Of a DNA stretch of 58,000 bases, positions 1-9,660 are shown in pieces. A model generated the notes under the pieces. That model saw nothing but the letters and a program-made list of their open reading frames with translations. It searched no databases and was not told where the DNA came from. Source of the stretch: Cryptomeria japonica (taxonomy: Eukaryota > Streptophyta > Pinopsida > Cupressales > Cupressaceae); NCBI RefSeq assembly GCF_030272615.1, contig NC_081407.1, positions 149,793,744 through 149,851,743 on the forward strand. Direction: 5' to 3'. Position 1 is the stretch's first letter. The number at the start of each line of letters is the position of its first letter. Position numbers and translations under genes: made by a program.

Positions 1-7
1 TCTTTGA

Positions 8-25
8 TTCATGTCGGGTTCACCA
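8..25 (-). promoter_or_regulatory. Primer-binding site of element A
   Basis: On the minus strand this reads TGGTGAACCCGACATGAA and lies 2 nt beyond the end of the LTR at 28-1872. Plant LTR elements place a TGG-starting tRNA complement here. The first 14 bases are identical to the primer-binding site of element F at 8379-8397, so both elements were probably primed by the same tRNA. I cannot name the tRNA from sequence alone. Confidence 0.6.
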
Positions 26-1064
26 AATGATGCTCTGCAAAAAGGATTAGAAAATCTGTTTGATAGCAACACACACAAGAGCACAAGAAACAAACGTTAG
101 TGTTAGCAACAAAATATTATCCTAAACAGGCATATCAAGAGAGATATTAAGCATGAAATAGAAAGCATATAAACATAGAATAAAATAGCTAATCAAGATG
201 CTCATAGTTGCTCCTCCCTTGTTCCTCTCCTCTCCAAGTCCCAAATGAGTGTAGCTCTCACCTTTTAGCACTAGCCATGGATGCCATATGGAGATTCAAG
301 ATAGTTGAATATGATAAGCAAATGCTATGCAAGTGTAGATAGTGATGCTATGAGAAAGCTCTATGCTAATGCCAGTATAACAACAATACTCTAATGCTTT
401 CTTTTGCTTGAGGAGAAGGGTTCTATCTATAGAAGAAATGGGGAAATGAAGGGTTAAGATTGAGTAATCTTAACAAGGGTTAGGATTGAAAGATATTCAA
501 TCCATGTGAGACTTTCAACCCAATCCCATGTTGACAAGTGTCACCATGAGGAGGCTTGAGAGGAGAGATAAGGAGCATTAAATGCTTGAGGGGACATGAT
601 GGTTACCCTAGTCAAAGAAATAAATGCTTTGAAGAGACACATGGGTTACATGAGGGTTAAGTTAGGGGTCAAAGTCCTTAACCATGGGTGCAAGTGGAAT
701 TAACCATTAATTGTCATGTAAGAGCCATAAGTGGTTTGGAAGACTTTAGAGGTTAATTTGTTGAACACACAAAGCATTAATTGTTTTTCAAAGACTTTGG
801 AGTCTTTGAGAAGTGACTCCAATTTGCTTAGGAATGTGACAATATTTAGGGGATGGATTAGGTTAATTAGGAAGGGTTTAGAAGAATCTAGAAGGGGTTT
901 AGGCATGCAAGTGGATTTTGTAGGAAAATGCAAGTGGGAGAAATTTTGGTATTTTCAATTAAAATAAAATCATTTATTTCAACTAAATGGTGTAATTTGC
1001 ATTTGGAAAAATATTCAAATAAATATTAATTTATTTAAATGAGAAAAAGGAAGATAAAGCATTA

Positions 1065-1305
1065 AAATGCCTGAAGACTTTGAGGGAACCATTAAAGGCT
1101 TGAAGACTTTAAGGAAAACCACTAAAGTCTTAAGAAGACTTTAAGGGAAGCCATTAAGTTTGAAGACTTTAAAGCCATCAAGTTTGAAGACTTTAAGGGA
1201 AACCATTAAAGGCTTAAGAAGACTATAGAAGACTTTGAAGCCATCAAGTTTGAAGACTTTAAAGCCATCAAGTTTGAAGACTTTAAGGGAAACCATTAAA
1301 GGTTT
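1065..1305. repeat. Tandem repeat, unit about 32 bp, inside LTR of A
   Basis: Seven or so imperfect units built on TTGAAGACTTTAAGGGAAAC followed by CATTAAAGGC repeat head to tail. Some units are shortened, for example TTTGAAGACTTTAAAGCCATC. Expansion within an LTR is a common replication-slippage product; I see no coding potential. Confidence 0.85.
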
Positions 1306-1308
1306 CAA

Positions 1309-1600
1309 GTGGGTGAGGATAAATAGGATTTTAAATAAATAATTTATTTAAAATAGTTGTGCAACTTGCTTTTGTAGGAAAATGCAAGTGGGTGGAGGAT
1401 AAAGGTGATTTAAATAAATGATTTATTTAAAATTGTTGTGCAACTTGCATTTGTAGGAAAATGCAAGTGGGTGGAGGATAAAAGTGATTTAAATAAATTA
1501 TTTATTTAAAATAATTGTGCAACTTGCTTTTGTAGGAAAATACAAGTGGGTGGAGGATAAAGGTGATTTAAATAAATGTTAATTTATTTAAATGTGAGAG
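1309..1600. repeat. Tandem repeat, unit 79 bp, inside LTR of A
   Basis: Units start with GTGGGTGGAGGATAAA at 1388, 1467 and 1546, exactly 79 bp apart, with a more diverged unit before them at 1309. Each unit contains a TTTAAATAAATNATTTATTT palindrome and a GCAACTTGCNTTTGTAGG block. The palindromic AT core can form a hairpin in single strands. Confidence 0.85.
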
Positions 1601-1872
1601 GTGGGATTTTGGGGGAATTTAAATAAATATTAATTTATTTAAATGTGAGAGAAGATTTAATTAAATAAATATGATTTATTTATTTAATTAATGGTCTGAA
1701 TTTGGTTAAGTGAATTAAATCAAATAAATTGAATAATTTATTTAATTAATAGGAGAAGAGGGTTAAGATGAATTAATTAAATATTAATTTAATTAATTAT
1801 TAATTGATGGTTAAATAATCAAATAAATATTAAATATTCATTTAATTAAGTGGACAGATTTATGTGACTACA

Positions 1873-3300
1873 GAGTCTATTTGATTTGTCTTACTTGTAT
1901 CCAAACCTATGAAAACATTGGGGATTTGAACACATCCTCAGAGAACATACACTATCTATTTAGCGTAGGCAAAATTGGTTATCTCTTTCATGTCATGTTT
2001 TCAAGTTATTTTCAGAAAATCATCCATCAAAAAAACAAGTGTTCATATTTCTAAAAAATAGCCAACAACAAATCAATCTAGGTAGTTTACCATGTAGGAG
2101 CAACCTCCTAGTGCATCTCGACCATTTTATAGTGCATACAAACTAGAACTTAGCACTTTCATCAGTCAAAATAGCACATAAACAGTTATCATACTAGTTA
2201 ACATTTCAATGGCACTTTGTGAAACCACATTAGCATTTTTGAGCATCAGCATAGCGCATAGGAGGCTTAACTTAGTGCTTTTAGTCTAAACTATAGTGCT
2301 TAATCGAGACATATTAGCGCATAACCTTTCTAGGCAGAAACGGTTTTCAAAACTCTGAGTTAGCGTGTAACGTAGGAAGCTTAGCGCATCGAAAATTTAT
2401 TTTAGCACATCTAGATCATCAGATAGCGCATCCAATCTTTGTTTTAGCGCATGGTAAAAACACAGAAAAGCAAAGAGTAAACCAGGCATTTTTAGAAAAT
2501 TTTATCATTAGTCCTAAACACCATTTTGGGCCTTTTATCAAACTCACTAGTCAGAATCTGAACCAAGTCAACAAAGAAAACATTTCCAAAATCAAGCAAG
2601 CATCCTTAGAACAAATTTGTCGAATCTTGAACTAGCTCAAGATAAGACTTCATGTCCAATCAAAATCAAGCAGTATCATCACATTGATCAAAGTTTCACC
2701 ATCTAATGGATCCTATCACAAACAAATACCAAGTTTAATCCTTTATTTGTCAAATCAAGTTTCCATATCGGGAGACTCTTATCCATATCATTTGACACAC
2801 TTTGTTGTGGGGGCGAATCTAAACCTCTACTTGATAAAGTATGCTTGAGTTTTTCAAACAAAGTATCACAATCCAACATCAAAGGAAACCATTGATCATT
2901 TGTGTATGACCACTCATATTTTGAGAAGAACAAGTCTTCATCACAAAACTGAGTTGAAGAAAAGACAACCTAGTTCTAAAAAACTTGCAAAATGAAATAA
3001 GTTTCTCTATATTAATCGCCAACTTTTTAAATCACATCGTGCATTCTTGCGTCATATGCGATTGTATCTTCAAGGAAAATCAAATAACTTTGACAAAGAA
3101 CCCTTAAGAAGTAGAGCTTACATTCAGAAAGCGGCATTCAACCAACGCTTAAATCGTGGAGGAAATATTAATCCTGCTTTATTCCCACAGATCTGCATCA
3201 CTTATAACTCGATCCCTAGAGAGAGAAGAAGATGATTTTATCCCCTTTGTCACATAAATCTTTTACTAGATGCCCACTATCACTTGATCTCAAAGAAAAC
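1873..3300. other. Non-coding DNA ahead of B gag, probably B leader
   Basis: No open frame of note. The stretch sits between the LTR of A and the first gag remnants of B, so it is most simply the 5' leader of B, with B's 5' LTR lost or replaced by the insertion of A. I find no primer-binding site here, so that link is inferred. It holds the 21-bp phased motif array at 2109-2453, described separately. A single TAGCGTAGG at 1970 may be an outlying member. Bases 3047-3300 may already be decayed gag. Confidence 0.4.
2109..2453 (+). repeat. 21-bp phased array of motif TAGCRCRTA (copy 1)
   Basis: Fifteen motif copies start at 2109, 2130, 2151, 2172, 2210, 2231, 2252, 2273, 2294, 2315, 2361, 2382, 2403, 2424 and 2445. 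Twelve of the 14 steps are exactly 21 bp; the others are 38 and 46. The best copies read TAGCGCATA or TAGCGCATC; weaker ones TAGTGCTTA or TAGCACTTT. The roughly 12-bp spacers share no evident sequence. A second array with the same step and motif lies on the minus strand at 22763-23062. Role unknown: phased protein-binding sites two helical turns apart, or the worn remains of a 21-bp tandem repeat. Confidence 0.85.
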
Positions 3301-3329
3301 AGCAAAGTGAACCACAACTAGAGTCAAGT

Positions 3330-5041
3330 ATGGGTCCTAGATTATTGAACCCTTTCGATTATACTAATCTAGGAGATACATAGATCACTGAGGAACTTCT
3401 CCAAGAATGTCAAGAAAACCCCTCATTCCAAAAGCTCATGTAAAGACTCATTGAAGCTGACAAGGAAAAATATATGTTCATGCTAACTAGCAAAGGAGTT
3501 AGACTTCCTAAAGATTTCGATATAGAAAATTTAAGGAAGGTCGACGAACAAATTTTGAGGACAAGGACTCAAAATTACGCCTATCAAGAATAACAGAGAG
3601 AAGAAGAAACACATGACCCTAAAATCATACCTGAACAACATAACACACCTAAACACAACCATGCCTAAACTAGGGATAATGAAAGGGAAGAAGCTTTCCC
3701 TTGACATACTAATGCACCCATGGTCGCTCTTACACAGCAAATTCAAATGTTGCAAAGACAAATGCACGACATGCAATAGGGGACCACAGTGTGATACTCC
3801 TTGGATGAAATTTTTCCTTACCCCTTTGACATGAGATTAAACATGATACCTTTTCCCCCAAGTTCAGATATACCAAAATACGACAAATACAATGGTAAAA
3901 GTGATCCCCGTGATCATGTTTTGGAATTTTGTACCATAAGCCTAGAATTTGCTCACGATGACACTTACTTAATGAGGCTATTAACAAAACATTTGGGAGG
4001 GCAAACAATGGAGTGGTTGTCTAAACTTACACCTCCCATCAGATCCTTTGATGAGTTGGTAAAAAAATTTATCACACAATATTCTTATAATATTTAACAC
4101 GCGATCACCATGTTGGATGTATGCAATACCAAAAAAAAAAACAATGAAACATTCATGGGGTTTCTTCAGCGATGGAGATGTATGGTTTCGAGATATCCTC
4201 GAGATGTCCCTGAAAAGGAAAAGATGGAGATCTTTATCGACAATCTAAATAGTGAGATGAGTTATCAACTCAAGCTCTAGTGCATACCATATTTTGCCAA
4301 GTTGATCGAAAATGGAATCCAAGTAGAGGAAGCGTGCATTAAGAAAGGAACATTGAAGTTATTTAAAGAAGAAACTAACTCATCCAACACTCACTTTAAC
4401 AACCAAAACAACAACACTTTAGACAAACCCAGATTTTGGACCAAAAACAAAAACATTATTAGTGAGGGAGGAGCTGATGCTAATGATATGAAGTCCAAAC
4501 AACTAGTACTAGCGTTATCAGGTAATCCATAATCTAACAAGAATAAAAAAGGTGTTAACCAAGGCAAGGCACTAACACTTATCCACAAAATACCAATCAG
4601 GGACCTTCAAATTCAAACACCAACAACAATACCCAAACCAACAACAATACCCAAGGCAACAACACTAACTGAGGGAATAATACAAATCAGAGAGGTAACA
4701 CCAACACTTTCCCAAATAGACACATCTACACACCATTTGGGCAAACCTTGGAATCAACATTCTGAGAACTCACAAATAATATTATCACATTGCCAGTCAT
4801 AAACAACTTTGAACCTCTTATCAAACCACCTTGGTGGAATGACTCGCATTTCTGTGATTTTCATCGAAACAAAGGACATCACACAAATGATTGCATGAGG
4901 CTTAAGAATATTGTTCAAGATATGGTCAATAGAGGAGATTTAACAGTTGATGGTCTCAAAACAAATGGTGATCATGATGCCTTTCAAAATCCTCTTCCAA
5001 ATTACAACAAGGAAGGAGCTTCATCATCAAATGATACATGA
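3330..5041 (+). pseudogene. gag: B gag remnant
   Basis: Gag builds the virus-like particle and binds the element's RNA. The best-preserved part, 3801-4300, carries the retrotransposon gag core of Tat elements: a Y(N)GKSDPRDHV-type motif near 3885, then EWLSKL and FDELVKKFITQY. Downstream at 4840-4910 lies CDFHRNKGHHTNDC, the C-H-H-C motif seen in Tat gag. The N-terminal stretch from about 3330 is readable only across stops (TAG near 3382, TAA near 3440 and 3590). Stops also fall at 4096 and 4279, and the frame shifts between 4532 and 4790. The middle, 4380-4720, is Asn/Thr-rich low complexity. Not functional. Confidence 0.75.
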
Positions 5042-5059
5042 GGAGCTCGCATAAATCAT

Positions 5060-5840
5060 ATGTACAACAACACCATCAATCACATATCAACAGATGGCAA
5101 CCAAATAAATGTCATAAAAATCAAGGACAAACAAGACCATACATCAATCAATGTGATAACTAGAGCTCATAAATACGTCTTGAAAGGGTATACATCAACA
5201 TTAATAACTATCCCCAAAACTCAATATGATTTGTTTAATCAACTGCAAAGAACTCCTGCTCAGATAGCCATACTCGAGTTACTCAAACTCTCACCGAAAC
5301 ATAAGGACATCTTAGAAAGAGCACTCGTTGAAACAAATGTGCCTCAAGATTTGGACATGGATAAATTTCAAGCCATGGTGGCTCATATGACAAGGCCTCA
5401 TAATCCCACCTTTTCCAAACATGATAATATCTCTTTGAGTCATCCACATGATACTCCCCTTCATATTGAAGTCTTAGTTTACAAACATCGAGTTAAAAGA
5501 GTATTAATAGATGGAGGAGCTGATCTTAACTGTACTTTAAACCTTATCTATGCATTAGGCTTCTCTGAACAGTTTATTGATCCACACAAAAAGATCACCA
5601 TCAAGGCCTAAGATGATGAAGAAAGATCATCCAAAGGAACAGTGATACTACCTATTCAGGTAGGACTGATACAAAGGGACACTATGTGCCAAGTCTTAGA
5701 CATAGACTTAACATACAATATTCTATTGGGTCATCCTTGGATACATGAAATACAAGCAGTGTCGTCAACCTACCACTAGTGTGTCAAATTCCCATATAAT
5801 GGACAAGAGATTTCCATATCTGCTGATAATAATCCCTTTC
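5060..5840 (+). pseudogene. B aspartic protease remnant
   Basis: The element protease cleaves the gag-pol precursor. A 183-codon open stretch ends at 5611. The catalytic region VLIDGGADLN near 5500-5530 keeps the Asp of the D-[ST/G]-G triad. The fold continues past a TAA at 5609 and a TAG near 5776 with PIQVGL, YNILLGHPWIH (the usual ILGRPWLH-type C-terminal motif) and VKFPYNGQEISI. It follows the gag remnant in the same frame as its C-terminal part. The N-terminal half (5060-5450) has no motif I recognise. Confidence 0.7.
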
Positions 5841-5844
5841 AACA

Positions 5845-7159
5845 TTGCAATGCTATGGGGGCAGCTCAAGACAACCTGGTTACACACAACAGGGAAGCTC
5901 CAACTCCCTCAGCATTAGATCATCATCAAGAAAAGCTCAAGTATTTATCCATGGTTTTCAAACAAAAGATGAAAATCAAAGAGAAAGGCATGGGAGAATA
6001 CTCTTTAGAACCCATGTGTCTATCCAAATTGCCAACATCACCAAAATATCATGGGCAACCTTCTGCATCGACACATCAAGCAACATAGCCCATCACCAAG
6101 TTTGATGGAAAATTTATCCAATTGGGCACACTAGCAAATGAATCTGAAGAGAAAGACATCCTTAGTTGGCTATAGAAGGATGAGGGAGAAGTCAGAGCAA
6201 CTACTCTAGAGGTGGCCATACCAACACAACAGTATGGAAAAGGATTCTTGATCATTTAACGGATGGGATACAATGACAAAAGACCTATAGGCAAGTGTCA
6301 AGAAGACATTATAGAACCACTAGACCCTCGTTCACAATTTTCTTAAGACAAAACAGGACTAGGATATGGACACAGCATACCCCCAAGGCAAAAACAAAAT
6401 AAGTATCAAAAACCTCAGTGGAAAGAAAAGAAGAAATACAATGAGGACTCATGGAAAGAGGCACTACACCAAGCAGCGGAAACAACATGGAAAGAGAGTG
6501 AACACTAGGAAAAAGAGAAACGACGATAGGAACTGACCATTCAAATGAAAGAGGCATCTTATGAGAAAGTGCATCATGTACAGGAACCTATTCAAAAAAA
6601 GGCAGAGTCACCATCTGAAGAAATCACTATGACCCAAGGAGGAACAGTGTATGAACAAATTCAAAGGGTACAAACAGGCTCTAATTCAGAATCAGAAAAA
6701 ACTACAAGACTGGTATCAATTATCAGAGATATCTTCTCACCCTACAACATACATGTCAGTAGCATTGAAAGACTTTGGGACAGTACTTCTGAAACCAATT
6801 ATAATGACTATTAATGGGGTAGTTGTTCAAATATTACTAAGGATTTCCCCAAAGGTGCTATACATTCACACACACCTCTTTCTCAAGAGGGACAAGGCAC
6901 ATAGTCTCAATTACTTGAATTCGGTCCACAACATATCTACGAAGCTAAGGAAAATGGCCAGTGGCACTACGAATAAGTCTACATGGAATATGATACCATC
7001 GAAGACCTTGACAATATCATTAACCTAACCAACATCGTAGACAACCTTAATGATACCTCTATCATGACACTTACCGTTGCCGACCTCAACCCACCAAATG
7101 ACTCTCTACCGCTCGTATTTCCTAATTTGATAAACTGGGATGAACCTGAACACCATACT
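5845..7159 (+). pseudogene. B spacer between protease and RT, G-patch-like
   Basis: This stretch links protease to RT in the B polyprotein and is cut by element F at 7159. Near 6340-6375 it reads DKTGLGYGHSIPP, the Gly-Leu-Gly-Tyr pattern of G-patch motifs that some retroelements carry beside the protease. It then becomes Lys/Glu/Gln-rich. A stretch from 6983 (NLTNIVDNLNDTS, then a cluster of Pro/Asn) leads in frame across the F insertion to IPIFPDDESI at 14984. Several stops and frame changes occur (for example 6088, 6172, near 6258). Known function of G-patch: nucleic-acid binding. Its identity here is an inference from a short motif. Confidence 0.5.
7155..7159. repeat. Target-site duplication of F, left copy (ATACT)
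   Basis: ATACT directly precedes the TG of the 5' LTR and is repeated exactly at 14979-14983 after the CA of the 3' LTR. A perfect 5-bp duplication fixes both ends of element F. Confidence 0.95.
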
Positions 7160-7331
7160 TGTAGCGTCCTAAAATTGCGACACTTGCAATTTCGACTATA
7201 TTTGGGTCTTCACGATGGCGGCGCAACGTTGAACCTGAATGGAGACCCCGAAACCTATTTACGACATCAAAAACTGCATATTTCTGCACCTTGGCCTGAT
7301 CCTTCCTTGCACCCTGCTATCCTGGGAGGTG

Positions 7332-7389
7332 GGACCATGGTGCCCAGCGCCCGGGTCCTTCAGGACCATGGCGCCCAGCGCCCTAGTCC
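7332..7389. repeat. GC-rich hairpin minisatellite in F U3 (2 units)
   Basis: Two 27-bp units at 7332-7358 and 7363-7389, each GGACCATGG...GCGCCC..GTCC. Within a unit GGAC pairs with GTCC and GGCGC with GCGCC, so each can fold as a hairpin. The 3' LTR has three units (13905-13931, 13935-13961, 13966-13992). The region is far richer in G+C than its surroundings. Confidence 0.9.
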
Positions 7390-7511
7390 CTGGCCCTATT
7401 TTGGGCCCAGTCTCTTGTGGGCATCGGGTCTTCAAGTTTGCAATTCGGAAAATAATGTGCCTAGGTCGGCCTAAGGTCAGAAAAATCAGTCTCTCAACCC
7501 TAATTGACAAG

Positions 7512-7519
7512 TATATAAA
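7512..7519 (+). promoter_or_regulatory. TATA box of F 5' LTR
   Basis: TATATAAA is preserved in both LTRs (7512-7519 and 14115-14122). It lies about 350 bp into the LTR, a normal place for the U3/R border. Nothing else near it looks like a core promoter. Confidence 0.7.
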
Positions 7520-8378
7520 CTACATTTCCCCTCCCAGAAAAAGGAAGTAAGCAAGAGCAAGACGCGGAAGCGATATTCAAACATTCAAACATTCAAGCAT
7601 TCAAGCATTCCTTCAAGCAATTTGAGTATTCTAAGTCTCCATTCAAGGTTAGGTGTTGCATTCAAGACAAGGATTCAACCATTGAAGAGGAGATCACTTA
7701 CAACATATAACATAAAACATCATTACACCTTCGCATGTAAGAATACAAACATTCTTACAACAAGGTATCAGTACTTGATTACATTACAAACATTTACGTT
7801 TACAGCATTCTCATTTCTTGGTTAATTCCAAAACCGGGGTTTGACCTAAAGGAAAACCCCTAATCCCTAACCCCCTAATCATCCTCTCTTTTCTGTGTGT
7901 AGGTTGTAGGTACGCGGCTGTAATTGAAGATCTAGAATCCTTGTGCAGAGACGAACAGATCCCCCTTCGTTTCGCGGATTTTTCGAAGGACCGTGTGCAC
8001 TCCGGGCGCCATCGTCCCATCAACTTTCGCTCAAATTTGTAGGACAGCATCGTCTCGACATTTTACTGCTAATTTCAGGTCTGTAGCTTCATCTTGTCTC
8101 CCTATCTTCGTCTACAAGCGAATCTTTCTTACTTTACATGCATTCCTAGTTCAATCATTCTATCTACATTCTTTACAAAAGAGGGTATCCTTGATGTCTT
8201 AACCCTTGAAACTCATTTAGAATCCAGTCTTGCATTGTGTGGGATTGGATCTTGTGAGTTTCAACCCCTCTTTTGAATGTAAAGTCTCTCCTAAGTGAAA
8301 ACCGTCAATCCTAGTGACCTCCTTTCTCTCTCCATGGAGTGGGGGAACACCTAGGGTTTGATTTTCCGCTTTACATTT

Positions 8379-8397
8379 TGGTGAACCCGACGCGAAC
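8379..8397 (+). promoter_or_regulatory. Primer-binding site of F
   Basis: TGGTGAACCCGACGCGAAC starts 3 nt after the CA that ends the 5' LTR. Position and TGG start are as expected for tRNA-primed minus-strand synthesis. The first 14 bases equal those of element A. Confidence 0.8.
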
Positions 8398-9660
8398 ATC
8401 CTAATTCTGATTATTCATGGTTAGATATGAAAAATTTGTTTCCTTAATTACATTTCCATGTTTGATCTTTTGCAAATTTTAGAGGTTAATTGCATAAAAA
8501 CCCTAAATTTTCTTTTTAGTAATTGAGCTTGTGAAATATTTAATTGTAAATGCTTGTTTCAGATCTATCCTTCTATTGCAAATCGTCAATTCATATTTGT
8601 GCTTTAATTCTAAAAATTAAGTGGTTAAGTGTCAAAACCCTAATTTTTAGAACCCTCTTAATTCAACCTTTGACCGACGATTTCACTGATCAAAACACCT
8701 CCAAATCGGCTGTAACTTTGGATTCCGCAACAAAATCACAATATCTCTCATCCCTGAAAATTTTGAAAAAATTTGCGAGGACCGTGTGCACCCCAAGCGC
8801 CATCGTCCCCGACATTTTTTCTGAAATTTTGGGAGCTAGATCTTAATGTATTTTTCTGCTAAAATCCAAAATCTTGGCTGATTTCATCAATTCTAACACT
8901 TTCAAAATTAAAGTCAAAGTTGGTCTAGTGATTGCTTGGATTAAGGCTTCTAATCATTCAAAAATTGTTGAAATTGAAATTTGTGTTAAAATTGTGTTTC
9001 TTACTGTCCTAAATCTGAAAAGTGTGTTGGCATTCATTCAAAATTTCAGTGCTTTATTCAAATTTTTGCAGTTTATGACTTTTGAAATTAAATGTTTAAT
9101 TACAACAACTTTGATTTCCACTTTCAAAATTGAATTTTGCGTGAAATTGAGTCAACTTTTAAATTTCAAAGCTTGCATTGCTTTTAACATTCCCTCTAAA
9201 ATCATAAAATTCAAAATTTCAGTTTCCCTCTCTTTTTCAAAATTCAAATTTTGCATTTTTCAACAATCTTGGTAGGGTTCAATTTTGAGATTGCAACTTT
9301 AATTTGGCCTATCTACAGATCGTAAAATCACTCAATTTTTTCAGATTAGCTTTAAAATCATCATATCTTTCATCCTTGAAAATTTCAAAAAAAGTTGCGA
9401 GGACCATGTGCACTCCGTTCGCCACGGTCCCTGACATTTTTTCTAAAACTTCGGGAGATTGTTATGATTGCATTTAACAGCTTAAATCTAGGAGATTGGC
9501 TGATTTTATTGAAATTTGCTACCTCTAAAATTCGAAAATAAATTCAAAATCTTCTCTCTCTCTTTAGTGCATGAGTTTTACAACAATAAGCCCTACTTAC
9601 ACTATTCCCGTTAGATGAAGCCTTAGAATTAAGTCTTTCCAAGGTTTAATTACTGAGGAG
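8398..9660 (+). other. F 5' leader with two copies of a ~95-bp repeat
   Basis: The leader between primer-binding site and gag is AT-rich with much TTTCAAAATT-type sequence. Two copies of a ~95-bp block (8740-8836 and 9361-9456) interrupt it. Each has an AT-rich lead-in, a 30-nt GC-rich hairpin (8779-8808 and 9401-9430) and a GACATTTTTTCT tail. The same hairpin sits in U5 at 7988-8017, so the transcript would carry three before the start codon. Short ORFs such as 8874-9275 are low-complexity and I do not call them genes. Confidence 0.8.

Larger units (their letters stand above)
28..1872 (-). mobile_element. 5' LTR of Tat-like element A (body lies left of window)
   Basis: On the minus strand the segment begins TGTAGTCACATAAATC at 1872 and ends near position 28 in a CA just before the primer-binding site, giving the usual TG...CA ends and about 1,845 bp. 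A primer-binding site follows, so this is a 5' LTR with the element body outside the window. The start and U3 half resemble, in opposite orientation, the 3' LTR of element B at 23630 onward, including shared stretches around the conserved CACTTGCATTTTCCTACA block. The R-U5 half does not match B, so A and B are related families, not copies of one element. The LTR holds two internal tandem repeats. A TATA-like TATAGATAG lies on the minus strand near 423-436. The exact left boundary could be off by a few bases. Confidence 0.7.
7160..8375 (+). repeat. F 5' LTR
   Basis: 1,216 bp, from TGTAGCGTCC to CCGCTTTACA. It aligns throughout with 13733-14978 with scattered substitutions. U3 holds two 27-bp GC-rich hairpin units (7332-7358 and 7363-7389) where the 3' LTR holds three. 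TATATAAA at 7512-7519 is the likely TATA box, so the transcript should begin near 7545. The R-U5 part carries the GGACC...GTCC hairpin at 7988-8017 that recurs in the leader. Confidence 0.95.

Noticed and set aside
2703-2933. 76-codon minus-strand ORF in the B leader
   Set aside because: Single short frame without motif or repeat copy; consistent with chance.
7239-7550. Overlapping ORFs in the F LTRs (also at 13775-14153)
   Set aside because: They arise from the GC-rich hairpin repeat, lie in U3 and occur on both strands.
8874-9275. 133-codon ORF in the F leader
   Set aside because: Phe/Lys/Ile-rich translation of TTTCAAAATT-type low complexity; no domain and no support as a gene.
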